A stretch of DNA of 64,000 nucleotides from Zantedeschia hybrid cultivar (Eukaryota > Streptophyta > Magnoliopsida > Alismatales > Araceae): the NCBI GenBank assembly GCA_030544215.1, contig JARZZO010000004.1, forward strand, positions 44,443,980 through 44,507,979, in the 5' to 3' direction. Below are positions 1-11,110 of the stretch, piece by piece (the first letter of the stretch is position 1; each line of letters starts with the position of its first letter). The notes under the pieces are model-generated. The model ran no database searches and was not told the DNA's origin. It was given only the letters and a program-made list of their open reading frames with translations. Position numbers and translations under genes: made by a program.

Positions 1-940
1 TTCCTTTCTTTTCTATTCATTTATGAAGTTTGTCAGTTTAAGAAGATTGCTAGTGAGAACATTTTCTTCATTCTCTTGGATCGTCTTTTTCTAAATGTGG
101 AATTTAAGAAGTCATCTAAGGACAACAATTTTAAGTTTGAGCACGGCTTAAGAGATGATGCGTTGACAAAAGATATTTCACATGCAAATGAAATGAGAAG
201 AGAGATGATTTGTAACTTAGTAGGATAAATTAAAAAAAGAGTATTTGTAAAACTAGTATTCATCTTGCTTTGAGAGTGGTACTTAATAGGATTAATGATG
301 CATATTATTTTTCAAATATAGAGATTTGATGAAATTTGTTTTCTCACACAAGTAATAGTGACTTGACAAAGACATTTGTGATTACACAGTGGTAGAACAT
401 TGAGTTAGAATAAAGTTTTCTGTTAGGTTGGATTTCAGTTCAACCATATAGCAAATAGTGCTTGATAACACTAAGATGCTGCTTTATGACTAAGATAGAG
501 TAAGAAAAAAAGTTTGTAACTAAAAGTATGTAAAGGAGAAAAATGTTAAAACTCCATAAATTGATCAATTTGATGTGACATATTTTAAGGGATAACGTTA
601 TATCTTATTTTCTTCCATTTAACATGCCAAAACAAGATAAAGATATCAATCCATAGCTCACGGGGAAACCAAATTTTGATAAATGTACAATATCCTAAAC
701 TTGTTTGAACATATTAAAAATAATATTTTTTAACTATTTTCATGAAGTTTTTAAATTTGTTGCCAATTTAAAAATCTTTTATAGGTGTTGATTTTATCTT
801 GAAGTTGGACTTGGAGCCAATCATAAATGGCCCGTCTTTTGACTATTTCGTAAGGATGTACATGCACGATGGAGCATTTATTTAACAAGCAAGTAAATCC
901 ATCGCCAAAAGAAATGGACCAAAGATGCCTCTAAATATTA
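1..940. other. AT-rich spacer, no gene seen
   Basis: Low-GC sequence with scattered stops in all frames and no recognisable protein. Only short ORFs occur and none resembles a known family. I see no tandem repeat or element end here. Confidence 0.6.
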
Positions 941-1204
941 GGAGAACAACTTGCTACACGGGCAGCTAGTGTTATGTCGATCGGTAGTGTTTTTAATTTT
1001 CTTTTAAAAATTTGAATTTCTTTTGGTCGGCTCCATGGTGCCCTACATGGTCGTGAAGTTCGATTTTGGATCGGACGACCCAAAAAAAGATGAAAAACCA
1101 AAAATCGGCACCATGGGGCCGACCAAAAAAAAAAATATTTTTTTAAAATTAAAAACACGGGCAATTGGCATAATACCGGCTACCCATGCAGTAAGTTATT
1201 CTCA
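941..1204. mobile_element. Foldback MITE, copy 1
   Basis: The two halves are imperfect reverse complements for about 105 bp each. The left arm runs through TTTTGGTCGGCTCCATGGTG near 1,023-1,043; the right arm carries its counterpart CACCATGGGGCCGACC near 1,109-1,124. Outside these, T-rich (left) and A-rich (right) tracts also pair, and the outer ends near 941 and 1,204 match after complementing. There is no coding capacity, which fits a miniature inverted-repeat or foldback element. Family and target-site duplication were not resolved. Confidence 0.6.
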
Positions 1205-1400
1205 CATATAAGTGCTGTCCAACCCCATAAATACAAGAGGAAGTGTAATAAAAATTATATGATAGAATGCTTTTATATGGGTTGCAATAGGTAATAGCGT
1301 TTGTCAAACCTTTTTCTTGGTTAGTCCTATTTTAATGGAGTCTAGACTAACGACATTAAGGGTTCAAACAATGTACCCATAGTAGAATATTTCATTGCAG

Positions 1401-1710
1401 TTAATACTTGCTGCATTGCTTATGATGGGATGCAACCTGTGCCGTATGCGGGCAACCACTTGATCTAATTAGCTCATATAGCTGTGGTAGAAAGTTTAAT
1501 TTTTTTATATCTTTTGAATTTTTTGTATGGTGAGATCCTACATGTGCATACAATTCGATCTTCGATTGGACGATATTAAAAAATCTAAAAAATAAAAAAC
1601 TAAGTGGAGATTGAGTTGTATGGACATGTCGGACCCACCATAAAAAAATCAAAAATAAAAAAATATGAAATTTTGAGTTGCACCCCATGCGGTGCAGCAA
1701 GTATAGTTCT
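1401..1710. mobile_element. Foldback MITE, copy 2 (related to copy 1)
   Basis: The left arm, from TTAATACTTGCTGCATTGC, pairs with the right arm, which ends GGTGCAGCAAGTATAG. The inner parts (a T-rich tract followed by TATGGTGAGATCCTACATG on the left, and CATGTCGGACCCACCATA followed by an A-rich tract on the right) also pair. Architecture and inner motifs resemble the element at 941-1,204, so the two probably belong to one non-autonomous family. No ORF is meaningful here. Confidence 0.6.
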
Positions 1711-2091
1711 TCCTAATTGTGTAGGTTAAAAGATGCCTCTAATCGTTTGCCCTTTGTTAATTATATTTAGCAAATTTTGTTTTTAAAATTGATTGTATCG
1801 AAATAAAATTAGTTATCGAACATCAATGGATAACTAAGATTTACACTATCACAGGTTGAACTCAAATTTAAACACTACGTTACTTTGTAAGCTACTCCAT
1901 TTAAATTCAAATTTAAAGTATGAATTCAGGATACGAGAACTTATGCTACGAAACTTCAAAGACTAAAATACAAAACATTATTTCTAATATTTTATATTCT
2001 TCTTCCGAAAATTAGAACAAATAAATAGAGCACTTTTTTAAGAGGGGTCTGTCAGCCTCTTTGATCGCAGTACTTGAACTTTAGTCCAAAG

Positions 2092-2150
<59 letters not shown>

Positions 2151-2352
2151 GTAAAAACCATATTTAAGGAAGATAAATCTATGAATGGGTTGAAAAAGAA
2201 TGATGATGTCTGCGATAATCCGGCCCATTCCAGATCCAGAATGGAGATGAGATTGCCTTATGGTTATGGGTCCCAAAACGGCTTGCCTTCCGAGATTTAA
2301 AGGAATTCAAACATACTTGTGGGCCAAGGGCCAAAATGCCGTTACCTTAGTT
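1711..2352. other. Spacer upstream of the CDC20 copy
   Basis: AT-rich noncoding sequence with the (TA)n tract at 2,103-2,149. GC content rises toward the CDC20 promoter. No gene or element end was recognised. Confidence 0.5.
2103..2149. repeat. (TA)n microsatellite
   Basis: Almost pure alternating TA over about 47 bases. Likely length-polymorphic and prone to assembly error. Confidence 0.9.
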
Positions 2353-2472
2353 ACCTATATAGACGAAACCCCGTCCCCCGAGCTCCGCATAACGGCTCTC
2401 TCTCTCTCTCGCTCTCTCGCTCTCTCGCGCTCTGCTCTTGCTCGCTTGGTAGCTTCGGCAACAAAGGGGAGG
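2353..2472 (+). promoter_or_regulatory. Putative core promoter and CT-rich leader of the CDC20 copy
   Basis: A TATA-like CTATATAG (2,355-2,362) lies about 110 bp before the chosen ATG. It is followed by a strongly CT-rich tract (2,396-2,440) typical of plant 5' leaders. The spacing suggests transcription starting around 2,385-2,395. This is inferred from motif positions only. Confidence 0.45.
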
Positions 2473-4886
2473 ATGAGCACAGGAGGCGGCGGCGGTGGCC
2501 GGGGTGACGTGCTGTGGCGCCGTCCCCTCCAGGAGGTCCTCGCGTCCAGATTCTTGAACCACCGGGGGTTCTTCGGTCAATCCTCTTCTAGGCATGGGGT
2601 GAGTACCTCAATTCCGATCTGGGTGGTTCTATTTTTATAAATCTCGTGTTTGATTTCTGTTTCGTGTTTTTTTAATGCTCTTGGAGAATTTGTTTCGGCT
2701 TCCGAGATGGGTTTTTCTGTGTTCTTTTGTGGGGTTTTTAATCGTCTTGGAGTTGGTAGATCCTTAGAGGGCTCTTTGCGCTTGTTCTTCTTTCATCCTG
2801 GGGTTATTTGGGGGCATTAGGGTTTATTTTTGTTTTGTCTTTCTCGCCCCTGTTTCGGTTTCCTGCTACTGCATTTTGCAGTTGGCTTCCTGTAATTCGA
2901 TTTGATTGCATTTTACATTCTTTGGTTCCTGTGAAACCCTAATTTTCTGATATTGTGGCTCTGTCTTTGCACCATATTAAACAATTATTCATCTTCCTCT
3001 CGATTGTCTCAACTCTTGGATTTGTGTTTTCATCTGATTTGGTTTGCATTTTTGTTTATATTTCTCTGGGGTTCATGATTTCGGTTCTGTTCCTGTGTTT
3101 TGGTGTTTGCCTCTTGGATTTCAACTTGGTTTGAGGTCCATCCATGTATATCTACTTGTGTTTCACATTGTTTGGAACCTGCAAGACGCTCAAGGGCGCC
3201 CTTTTATGAGAATTCATGAGAATTCATTTGTTTGTGTTAATTGTTTATCTGCTTGTTTAAATGCCTGTGAGAACTGAGAAGAACTTTTGTGGCTTGTCCT
3301 TTTTCTGGCTTCAATTACTCTTTCTGCGATTCCTCCAAAAACCCACTTCGCTGTGTTTGTCATACTAATTGTCCTCTCCCATCTGTATGCAGGGTGGTGA
3401 CAGGTTCATTCCTTGCAGATCTGCCATGGATTTCGACTTTGCCCATGCTATGTTGGCAGAGACGAGGAAGGAAAAGGACAATGCCGCTGCAGCATCGCCA
3501 TCCAGGGAAGCCTATGGGAAGTGTCTGGCTGAGGCCTTGCTGCAGAACAGGACATGCATACTCGCCTTCAGGGCCAAGCCTCCTGCAGCCATGGACACCT
3601 ACCACCAGGTCCGCACTGACCATGCCTGTTCTCAGCAGGCCAGGCCAGCCAAGCAGAGGAGGTACATCCCCCAGTGTGCAGAGAGGACTCTAGATGCCCC
3701 CGACGTCGTGGATGATTCTACCTGAACCTGCTAGACTGGGGGACCAGCAACATCTTGGTCATCGCCCTGGGCAGCATGTCTATCTGTGGGATGCCACCAA
3801 TGGGTCTACGTCGGAGCTCATGATGGTGGATGAAGAGAGTGGCCCTGTGACAAGCATCAGCTGGGCGCCTGACGGGCAGCAACTCTCCGTTGGGCTAAAC
3901 TGCTCCAATGTCCAGATGTGGGATATAAACTCTAATAAATGGGTCAGTCTTCTGTCCTGAATTCCATTGTCTGATTTCTTTCTTCCTAATCTAATTTTCG
4001 GTCACCTACGTGCTAATGCTCTGTTACATTTATATTTTGATGTTATGCAGTTGAGGACTCTGAGGGGTGCTCACCAATCACGGGTTGGATCTCTTTCCTG
4101 GAATAATCACATCCTGAAGACCGGGGGGGGGGGGATGGCATGGTTGTGAATAATGATGTGAGGGTGAGGTCCCACATTGTCCACCCCTACAGAGGACACC
4201 AGCAAGAAGTATGTGGGCTGAAATGGTCAGGTAACGGCCAGCAGCTGGCCAGTAGTGGAAATGACAAGTTGCTGCACATTTGGAACTTGTCGATGGCCTC
4301 CCGTAATGCCGCAGGCCAGAACCAGTGGCTGCACCGATTTGAAGGCCACACGGCTGCTGTCAAGGCCCTGGCCTGGTGCCCTTTCCAGAGCAACATGCTT
4401 GCATCTGGTGGCGGGGGCAATGACTAGTGCATCAAGTTCTGGACTACCCACACTGGTGCCTGCTTGAATTCAGTGGACACTGGGTGCCAAGTGTGTGCCA
4501 TGCTATGGAGCAAGAATGAGAGGGAGTTGCTGAGCTCCCATGGGTTCACACAGAACCAGCTAACATTGTGGAAGTACCCATCTATGATGAAGATGGCAGA
4601 GCTCACAGGCCACACCTCAAGGGTCCTTTTCATGGCACAGGTATGTTGTATCCACTGCCCTGCTCTAATTTATATATCCATTCGTCTCTGCTTTAGATGC
4701 AGTCAGAGTCACTGACTTTTCTCTTCTATTTTGTGAAACTTTCAGAGCCCGGATGGGGGTCACAGTGGCATCTGCAGCTGGAGATGAGACATTGAGATTT
4801 TGGAATGTCTTTGGAACCCCTGATAAATCAAAGCATGCAAATACAGTGAATCCTGGTCCGTTTGCCAGTTACAACTACATCCGGTA
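2473..4886 (+). pseudogene. CDC20: CDC20/Fizzy-type APC/C activator, four exons, disrupted
   Basis: A plant CDC20-like WD40 protein; functional members recruit substrates to the anaphase-promoting complex in mitosis. Exons: 2,473-2,598, 3,393-3,942, 4,051-4,640 and 4,746-4,886, all with GT..AG borders and phase-0 joins. Visible hallmarks are an N-terminal RRPLQE, the C-box DRFIP (start of exon 2), the [13 protein letters not shown] linker, WD40 repeats ([48 protein letters not shown]) and a C-terminal IR tail just before the stop. Total length, about 469 codons, matches the family. Breaks: one-base losses near 3,717 and 3,777, a frameshift just after a 12-G run (4,123-4,134), TAG at 4,425-4,427 where an Arg is expected, and another shift near 4,755. 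Introns are retained, so it arose by DNA duplication, not retroposition. Single-base assembly errors could explain some of the indels. Confidence 0.9.
2817..2942. promoter_or_regulatory. Two telo-box motifs in CDC20 intron 1
   Basis: TTAGGGTTTA (2,817-2,826) and AAACCCTAA (2,934-2,942) lie in opposite orientation in the first intron. Telo-boxes (AAACCCTA) are known in promoters and leader introns of plant cell-cycle and translation genes. A regulatory role here is inference. Confidence 0.35.
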
Positions 4887-5045
4887 GAAGGAACTGAAAT
4901 GGGAAAGCTATCAGCAGCCAATGGTGCCATTGAGAATGGAAAGATATGGATGTTGTTGCAGTGAAGAGATACTTGTCTCATTGAACAAGTAAGCTGAAGG
5001 GTAATGTCTTTGTTCAACTTTACTTTTTTAATTAATTGGAAAAAA
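4887..5045. other. 3' flank of the CDC20 copy
   Basis: Noncoding. It probably contains the former 3' UTR. No clear polyadenylation signal was identified. Confidence 0.4.
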
Positions 5046-5300
5046 CATGATTCTTCAAGCAAATGAAAAGTCACTTGTTTATTTGCTTTAACTAGCCAAA
5101 TAAAACATGATGCCATAGATAAATGAAGTTACTTGCTTATTGGTTTTTAGTGGTTGAAGAAACATGATTCTTCAAGCGAATGAAAAGTCACTTGTTCATT
5201 TGTTTTAACTAACAAATAAAACATTCTGCCATAGATAAATTAAGTTACTTGCTTATTGGTTTTTATTGGTTGAAGAAACATGGAACCATAGATAAATTTT
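5046..5300. repeat. Tandem repeat, about 117-bp unit, about 2.2 copies
   Basis: CATGATTCTTCAAGC starts at 5,046 and again at 5,163, each followed by the same AAGTCACTTGTT..TTAACTA..AATAAAACAT..CCATAGATAAAT series. A partial third copy starts near 5,279. Confidence 0.8.
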
Positions 5301-5334
5301 CATGGCAAGCATGACCTTTACCTATCATTTTAGT

Positions 5335-5975
5335 TAACCCTTTAAGGGTTAATGTGACCCATAGTTGCTGCAAGTTTATAGATGGGAGTATCGTTTGGAT
5401 AATATGGCTGACTAGTTAGAGTAAATTAGAGTCATATTTTCCTTTCTCATGTTTTCTATGGTAGAAATAGATTCCTTTTGGTGCTGGAAACAATTGCTTG
5501 AGATCATCATTTCCCTTCTCAGAGTTGATCTCTCCTTGTCACTTTGGTTAAACCTCTAAGGACTAAATTTAATCGAAAGATGTCCATGGAGGAGTTTCTG
5601 GTTTAGGTGGTATGGCTGAATAGTAACTTAAATTAAGATCATACTTTTTTTCTCAATTTTCTGATTCTTACCTGGTGAAATATGTAGTAGCAAAAGTAAG
5701 AGTATAATGAAATAACTGAGGCATCTGGAACTTTCACATTGTATCTCCATTAATGACTAAAATATCCAAGCTGTCCATGGACAAGGAGTTTCTTGTTTGG
5801 GCAGTATGGCTGAATAGTAAACTAGATTAATATCGTACTTTCTTTTCTCAATTTTCTAATTCTCACTGTTGAAATATATAGTAGCAAAAATGAAATAGCA
5901 TACAGAAACAACTGAGATGTCAGAAATTTTCACATTGTATCCTCATTAACAACTAAAATATCAAAAAATTTCCTA
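5335..5975. repeat. Degenerate tandem repeat, about 190-bp unit, three copies
   Basis: Three successive blocks (near 5,385, 5,580 and 5,773) share GTCCATGGA..AGTTTCT, ATGGCTGAATAGTAA, CTCAATTTTCT and TTTCACATTGTAT in the same order. The first block is the most diverged. Confidence 0.65.
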
Positions 5976-6845
5976 TCTATCTTTTTTAATTTCTATATCA
6001 GATATGAATGAACAACTATGCAATGTGGCTTATGTGTGCTCATTTAGCCAGAAAAGTGTATGTATGCTGGTAGATATTCATTGATGACACTTTCTATGTA
6101 TGTTAGTTCAATCTTCAGGATATGTAATAGATGATGTTTTGCATAAAGCTATGCTATTTGTTGTTCATTGAACAGCTATCGTTCCATTTGATTTGCAGCA
6201 GCAGCAGTAAAATATAAGATTGTCTCAACTGAAACTGCCATATCCAGATCCCAACCAGTATTAATAGCTTTATTCTTGGATCTGCCCTATGATCGGAGAT
6301 TCAGAATGTCATAATAGTTCCTTCAAGTTAGCTTGTGTATGTGTTTATTCATTGAAAAATTCACATACACATTTTCTTGCATATAATCCTGGTGATTTTC
6401 CCAAATGCACCTAACAAAACAAGTACCCGCTTGTTCTTAGGATTGTCATGGAAGTAGTATCTAAGAAACAAACCTGATCTTAAACCCAGAATGTGTGTCC
6501 CTGCATAATCAAACTGTTGCCAGTCTTGACAGATCCGCCATCCTAAGATCTATATATATATATCTATATATATCTATATACATATATAGATAGATATATA
6601 TATATATTTGCTCATTTCTTATTTGAATGCAGTACATATGATAAAATGTCATCCTGTTGATGTTTTGATTACTTGGGACGAGGGAATCTTATATTCAATA
6701 GGATAATCCTTGCCGCATATTGCCATTTGTAACATTCTCACCATGACCTTCTATCATCCTTGGTGGCTGTTATCCATTTCCGTTTCTTTGGGTAGATCAT
6801 GTGCACTAAGTGACTAGTTTTTGATCCTTATCTTATACTTCTTTG
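5976..6845. other. Spacer with an AT-rich simple repeat
   Basis: Noncoding sequence between tandem arrays. It includes an (AT)/(TATC)-rich stretch at about 6,550-6,608. No gene recognised. Confidence 0.5.
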
Positions 6846-7350
6846 TCATCTACCTATCCTACATGACTATTCATAAACTTTTGCTAATTGACTGTCAAAT
6901 CTGCACTTTGTCTAAGTGCATGTTTGAGTTCATCTTTCATTTTTCTGGTGGTCATGTACTTGGCAAACATCCTTGAGTTTTTGTACAAACCCTTTGGCTA
7001 GTTGTCTGTCAACCTGCATTTCTCTAACTGCATGCTTGAGTTCATGTTTCATTTTGGAGTAAAAATCTGGCAGTTATTTCCTCAGCGGGCGTCCTTGTTT
7101 GTCATCTACCTATGCTACATGACTATTCACAAACTTTTGCTAGTTGTTTGTCAAATCTGCACTTTGTCTAAGTGCATGCTTGAGGTCTTCTTTCATTTTT
7201 CTGGTGGTCATTTACTCAGCAAACATCTTTGAGCTTTGCGATCATCTACTTATCCCATATGGATATACAAACATCTTGGCTAGTTGTCTGTTAACCTACA
7301 TTTTGGAGTAAAATTCTTGCAGCCATTTCCTTAGCAGACATCCTTGATTC
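6846..7350. repeat. Tandem repeat, about 253-bp composite unit
   Basis: GTCATCTACCTAT..CTACATGACTATTCA starts near 6,846 and again near 7,099. Both are followed by CTTTTGCTA, GTCAAATCTGCACTTTG and TTTCTGGTGGTCAT. A third, decayed copy starts near 7,232. Internal shorter repeats (GGCTAGTTGTCTGT, TTTTGGAGTAAAA) show a nested history. Confidence 0.7.
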
Positions 7351-7590
7351 TACTTTTGTGAAAATTTCAGAAAAAAATCTTTTTTTTTTCTTTCTGTTTC
7401 TTCTGCATTTTATGGAAGTGCTTAATGTCATTTTTTTTGGACTTGTCACTGCTCATGGTCATATTATTTCCATTGGATCGAACAATCTTGTTTAGGTTTC
7501 CCATGCAATCAATGAACCATTTATGCCTTAATCTCATCAAGCTGGAGTTGCTGAAGTTAAAAGATTCCAGAAGTAATTTGGCATTACTGC
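7351..7590. other. Short spacer before the LTR cluster
   Basis: No gene or repeat recognised. A short ORF reads through but matches nothing I know. Confidence 0.4.
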
Positions 7591-8148
7591 TGATGCGTGA
7601 CGAAGAATGGTAGAGCAGAGGAAGGGCACGAAGGCCAAGGGTAGGAGGACGACATGGGTAGAAGAAGAGGAAAAAGCTGGGAAGAATAGAGGAGGGGGTG
7701 GGAGGGAGAAGATGCACTAGGGCTTCTCGCCCTTACACACACATGCCCTTCATGGGCTCCTACATGCAAACGCACAGTGGCGGCCAACAACTTTTCCCAT
7801 CTCAATCATTACGTTATCATTGGCCTTCTCAAAGGAAAACATGAGAATATATAGGCCTCCTAAAAAGGAAGTCCTAATACATCAAAATAGCATGATACTC
7901 CTAACTCCTAAAAATAGAGAAAAACATGCAGAAAAATAACAGAAAAATGAAAGAGTGCCTAAATGGGCCTCAAATTGGCCAACTAAAATAAAAAAAATTA
8001 CGAAATACGAATTTGACACCCTAAACTTAGACACTGATGAAATAAATATTACATAACAAATAAAAAAATGTATCAATGGTTGTCCCGACGAAGCTAGAGC
8101 CTCTGTACAGGCTCGCTCTACACTGTCTACGAGTTCATTCTTGCATCA
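7591..8148 (-). repeat. LTR (3' LTR of the minus-strand element)
   Basis: It starts TGATGCG and ends TTGCATCA on the plus strand, giving TG..CA-type ends. It is immediately followed by ATCCCCCGGTTTG, the complement of a polypurine tract. Confidence 0.7.
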
Positions 8149-10167
8149 ATCCCCCGGTTTGAAAAAACTCGTCCTCGAGTTTTGAAATAAAGCAATATCC
8201 AGGAGACAATGATGAGAGTAACAAATATGGGAAACACCATAAATGCCTATTGGATCATCATGTGGAGGAGAACCAAGATCTAAGGTGGGAAGTGTGCCTC
8301 AAAATCGCCCCATATGTAGTCGAAATCATGCAGGCTGATGGTGTCTTCAATGACCTCCGGATGAATGACCACATCTCCAATCAACTCTCCCGTCTCTGGC
8401 TCATTCTCTTTAGTGAGGAAGAGGTCATCTTCTACTGCAGATATCACTGAATCAACCTCTCCCAAATATTCATCTTCTATAGTCTTGGGTTAACTACATA
8501 ATGTACCTCTTTCATTTGATTTTCATACTCATCGATCATTGCTGGGTTGGCCTCATAGACAACATCCTTTGGCTTGGTCAATATAGCACAAAAGCTCCGA
8601 ATATCACCCTTCAACTAGTTCCATCGTGCTTCCAATCGTTCTTGAAGTTGTTCCAATCATTATCTAAGCTGCCATATCTATGATCTCTAGACATCCCCCA
8701 ATGCCTACTCGAATAGTTGGTAGCCATTATCTCGGAAAGTGTGAAGAGTGGCACGCAAAATAATGCTCTACTGGGACGAGGTCCACCTCATCGCAAGGAT
8801 GACAACAATATGATCGACGCGTAAAATGGAGCACAAAGGTGCCCTCGTATGATCGACACGACCGTCGAGGTGGGCACACAAAGCAAAGTACTGTCAGTGT
8901 AGCATCATGTTGGAGCTAAGTCGACCTCGCTAAGACGAAGCCAATGGTGCACGAGCATAAGTGGGTGACCTCGATATATATGCAGATATAGCACGTAAAA
9001 TGAGGTACTGTCGGGTCTGACACACTAGAATTGGGTTGGCCTCATTGAGACAAGACCAACAACATTGACGACATGCGAATCGGAGTCTAAATGACTCCCC
9101 GACGATGGCGGTGCGCTAAGGACTTATATTGCACCGCCTGGTGCACTGCAACATGCCTAAATAGGCCCCTAGCTCGGACTACAAGATCCTGGCTTGAACC
9201 AGCATTGAACCTGGTAAGAATGTGGCTCGAACTAGAAGATTCCAAGTGGCTCGAACCCACTTAATTTAACCTTGTTTAGATCAAGTTGTCAAGGGCTGCA
9301 ATTGGCTTGGGTGGTGCTAGGCTCGGACCTGCGCCTGGCCCTACCCAAGTCAAACCTGGTTTGTCCAATTTCAAACTTAAAGGCACGTATTCTTTCCTCC
9401 CCTCCTCTAAACCCTAACAAGAGAGGAACATAAGGGAGAGGGAGAAGTAGAGGGGCAGCAACGACAGTAAGTGGGAGGGGCAGCAGCATTGGCCCTAGCG
9501 GGGGCTAGCGGCACCAGCATCAGCGACGGCGGAGGTCAGCGACGACAGTGCCGGCGAGGGCCGGTGATGGCTTCGCCCTTCCCTTCTTCTTCTTGATCGA
9601 GGGCAAATTTAGGGGAGGGGGAGAGAGAAAGAGAGAGCAAGGAAGGAAGTGGTGGCGGCGATGCACGAAGGCTACAACAAGGATGGCAACAGTACTGGTG
9701 ATGGTTGGCGGCAGCGCACGAAGGCGACAACAAGGACGATGGCAGTGCTAGCGATGGTCGGCAACGACGGCGTAGGGGCCGATGACGACAGCGGGGCTCG
9801 AGCCCTCCCCTCCCTCTTTTTTTCCTTCTTCTCCTAGTGAAGCCGAGAGAGAAAGGGATGATGAGTGGGAGAGAAGGACTGTGGGATAGAGAACATATAT
9901 GGGGTAGGGGTTGCGGTACTGTAGCTGCTATAGTATGCAACAACAGTAACGTGACAGAGGGAGATTGAAAGAGAAAGAGAGAGGCAATGGGTGGTGGGGA
10001 AGGGGAACTATTCGACACTGTGGAGAGGAATGTTCAGTGAGGTAGAGCGTGGCGGCTCGTGGTAGTAGTAGAGGACAACAAATGATGGTGAGGTGGGGTG
10101 TTGGGATCTAGACAAGGGCAGGGCTTGGATCGTGAGGACGATCCAAAAACTTGCTCTGATACCAATT
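8149..10167 (-). other. Internal region of the non-autonomous element
   Basis: About 2 kb without reverse transcriptase, integrase or gag motifs. The part at 9,280-10,020 is CT/AG-rich low complexity and produces long but meaningless Pro/Ser/Leu-rich ORFs. Several CTCGAACC/GGCTCGAAC-type repeats occur near 9,180-9,260. Confidence 0.55.
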
Positions 10168-10731
10168 TGATGTGGGACGAAGAATGAAAGAGTAGGAAGG
10201 GTACAAAAGGCTAAGGGGAGGAGGACGACATGGGTAGAAGAAGAGGAAGAAGCTGGGAAGAACATAAGAGGGGGATATGAGGGAGAAGACGCACTAGGGC
10301 TTCTCGTCCTCACACACAAAGGCCCTTTACGGGCTCCCACACATAAATGCACAGCGGCCAACATCTTTTCCCATCTCAATCATTAGGTCATCATTGGCTT
10401 TCCAAAAAGAGAAATATGAGAATATATAGGCCTCCTCTAAAAAAGGAAGCCCTAATGCATCAAAATACCATAATACCCCTAACTCCTAAAAATAGAGAAA
10501 AACGTGCAGAAAAATAACAACAAAAAAGAACAGAAAGTGTGCCTAAACGGGACTCAAATGGGCCAACTAAAATCTAAAAAAAAAAGGAAATGTGAACTTG
10601 ACACCTAAACTTAGACACTGATTAAAATAAAATTACATAACAAATAAAAATGTATCAAAGGTCATCCTGATGAAGCCGAAGTATCCGTACAGGGTCGCTC
10701 TGTGCTGTGTACGAGTCTGCTCCTGAATTAA
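10168..10731 (-). repeat. LTR (5' LTR of the minus-strand element)
   Basis: Starts TGATGTGGGACGAAG directly beside the tRNA-Met primer site. It is colinear with the LTR at 7,591. Its far end has mutated to CTGAATTA and runs straight into a third LTR copy. Confidence 0.7.
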
Positions 10732-10732
10732 T

Positions 10733-11110
10733 AGGGTTGGAGGACGACAAGGGTAGAAGAGGAAGAAGCTGGGAAGAACAGAGGAAGGGGTGGGAGGGAG
10801 AAGACGCACTAGGGCTTCTCGCCCTCACACACATAGGCCCTTCACGGGCTTCCACATACAAACACACAGTGGCGGCCAACAACTTTTCCCATCTAAATCA
10901 TTGGTTGTCATTGGCCTTCTCAAAAGGAAAACATGAGAATATTAGGCCTCCCAAAAAGGAAGCCCTAATACGTTAAAGTACCATAATACCCTTAACTCCT
11001 AAAAATAGAGAAAAAAGTGCCTAAATGGGCAGACTAAAATCTAAAAAAAATACGAAATACGAACTTGACATCCTAAACTTGGACACTGATAAAATAAAAA
11101 TTACATAAAA
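10733..11110 (-). repeat. Third, 5'-truncated LTR copy in tandem
   Basis: It begins inside the LTR at GGGTTGGAGGACGAC and repeats AGAAGACGCACTAGGGCTTCTCG, the CAGTGGCGGCCAACAAC block and the AATAGAGAAAA block. It stops near the CTTGGACACTGATAAAAT block. Loss of the first 40 bp or so suggests unequal recombination between LTRs. Confidence 0.65.

Larger units (their letters stand above)
7591..10731 (-). mobile_element. Non-autonomous LTR retrotransposon (LARD/TRIM-like)
   Basis: Two direct LTRs bracket about 2.0 kb of noncoding DNA. The left LTR (7,591-8,148) and right LTR (10,168 to about 10,731) share the TGATG..GACGAAGAATG start and long stretches such as GTAGAAGAAGAGGAA and CACTAGGGCTTCTCG. 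On the minus strand the site next to the right LTR reads TTGGTATCAGAGCAAG, the classic primer site for initiator-Met tRNA. The purine tract AAACCGGGGGAT abuts the left LTR. The polarity is therefore minus. The interior has only low-complexity ORFs and no gag or pol, so it would need enzymes from another element. Confidence 0.7.

Noticed and set aside
2260..2472. Upstream extension of CDC20 exon 1 to position 2,260
   Set aside because: The open frame there covers the TATA-like site and CT-rich leader; the ATG at 2,473 gives the family-typical N-terminus.
9536..10018. 160-codon minus-strand ORF as a gene
   Set aside because: Pro/Ser/Leu low complexity from a CT/AG-rich tract inside a non-autonomous retrotransposon; no domain and overlapping ORFs in other frames.
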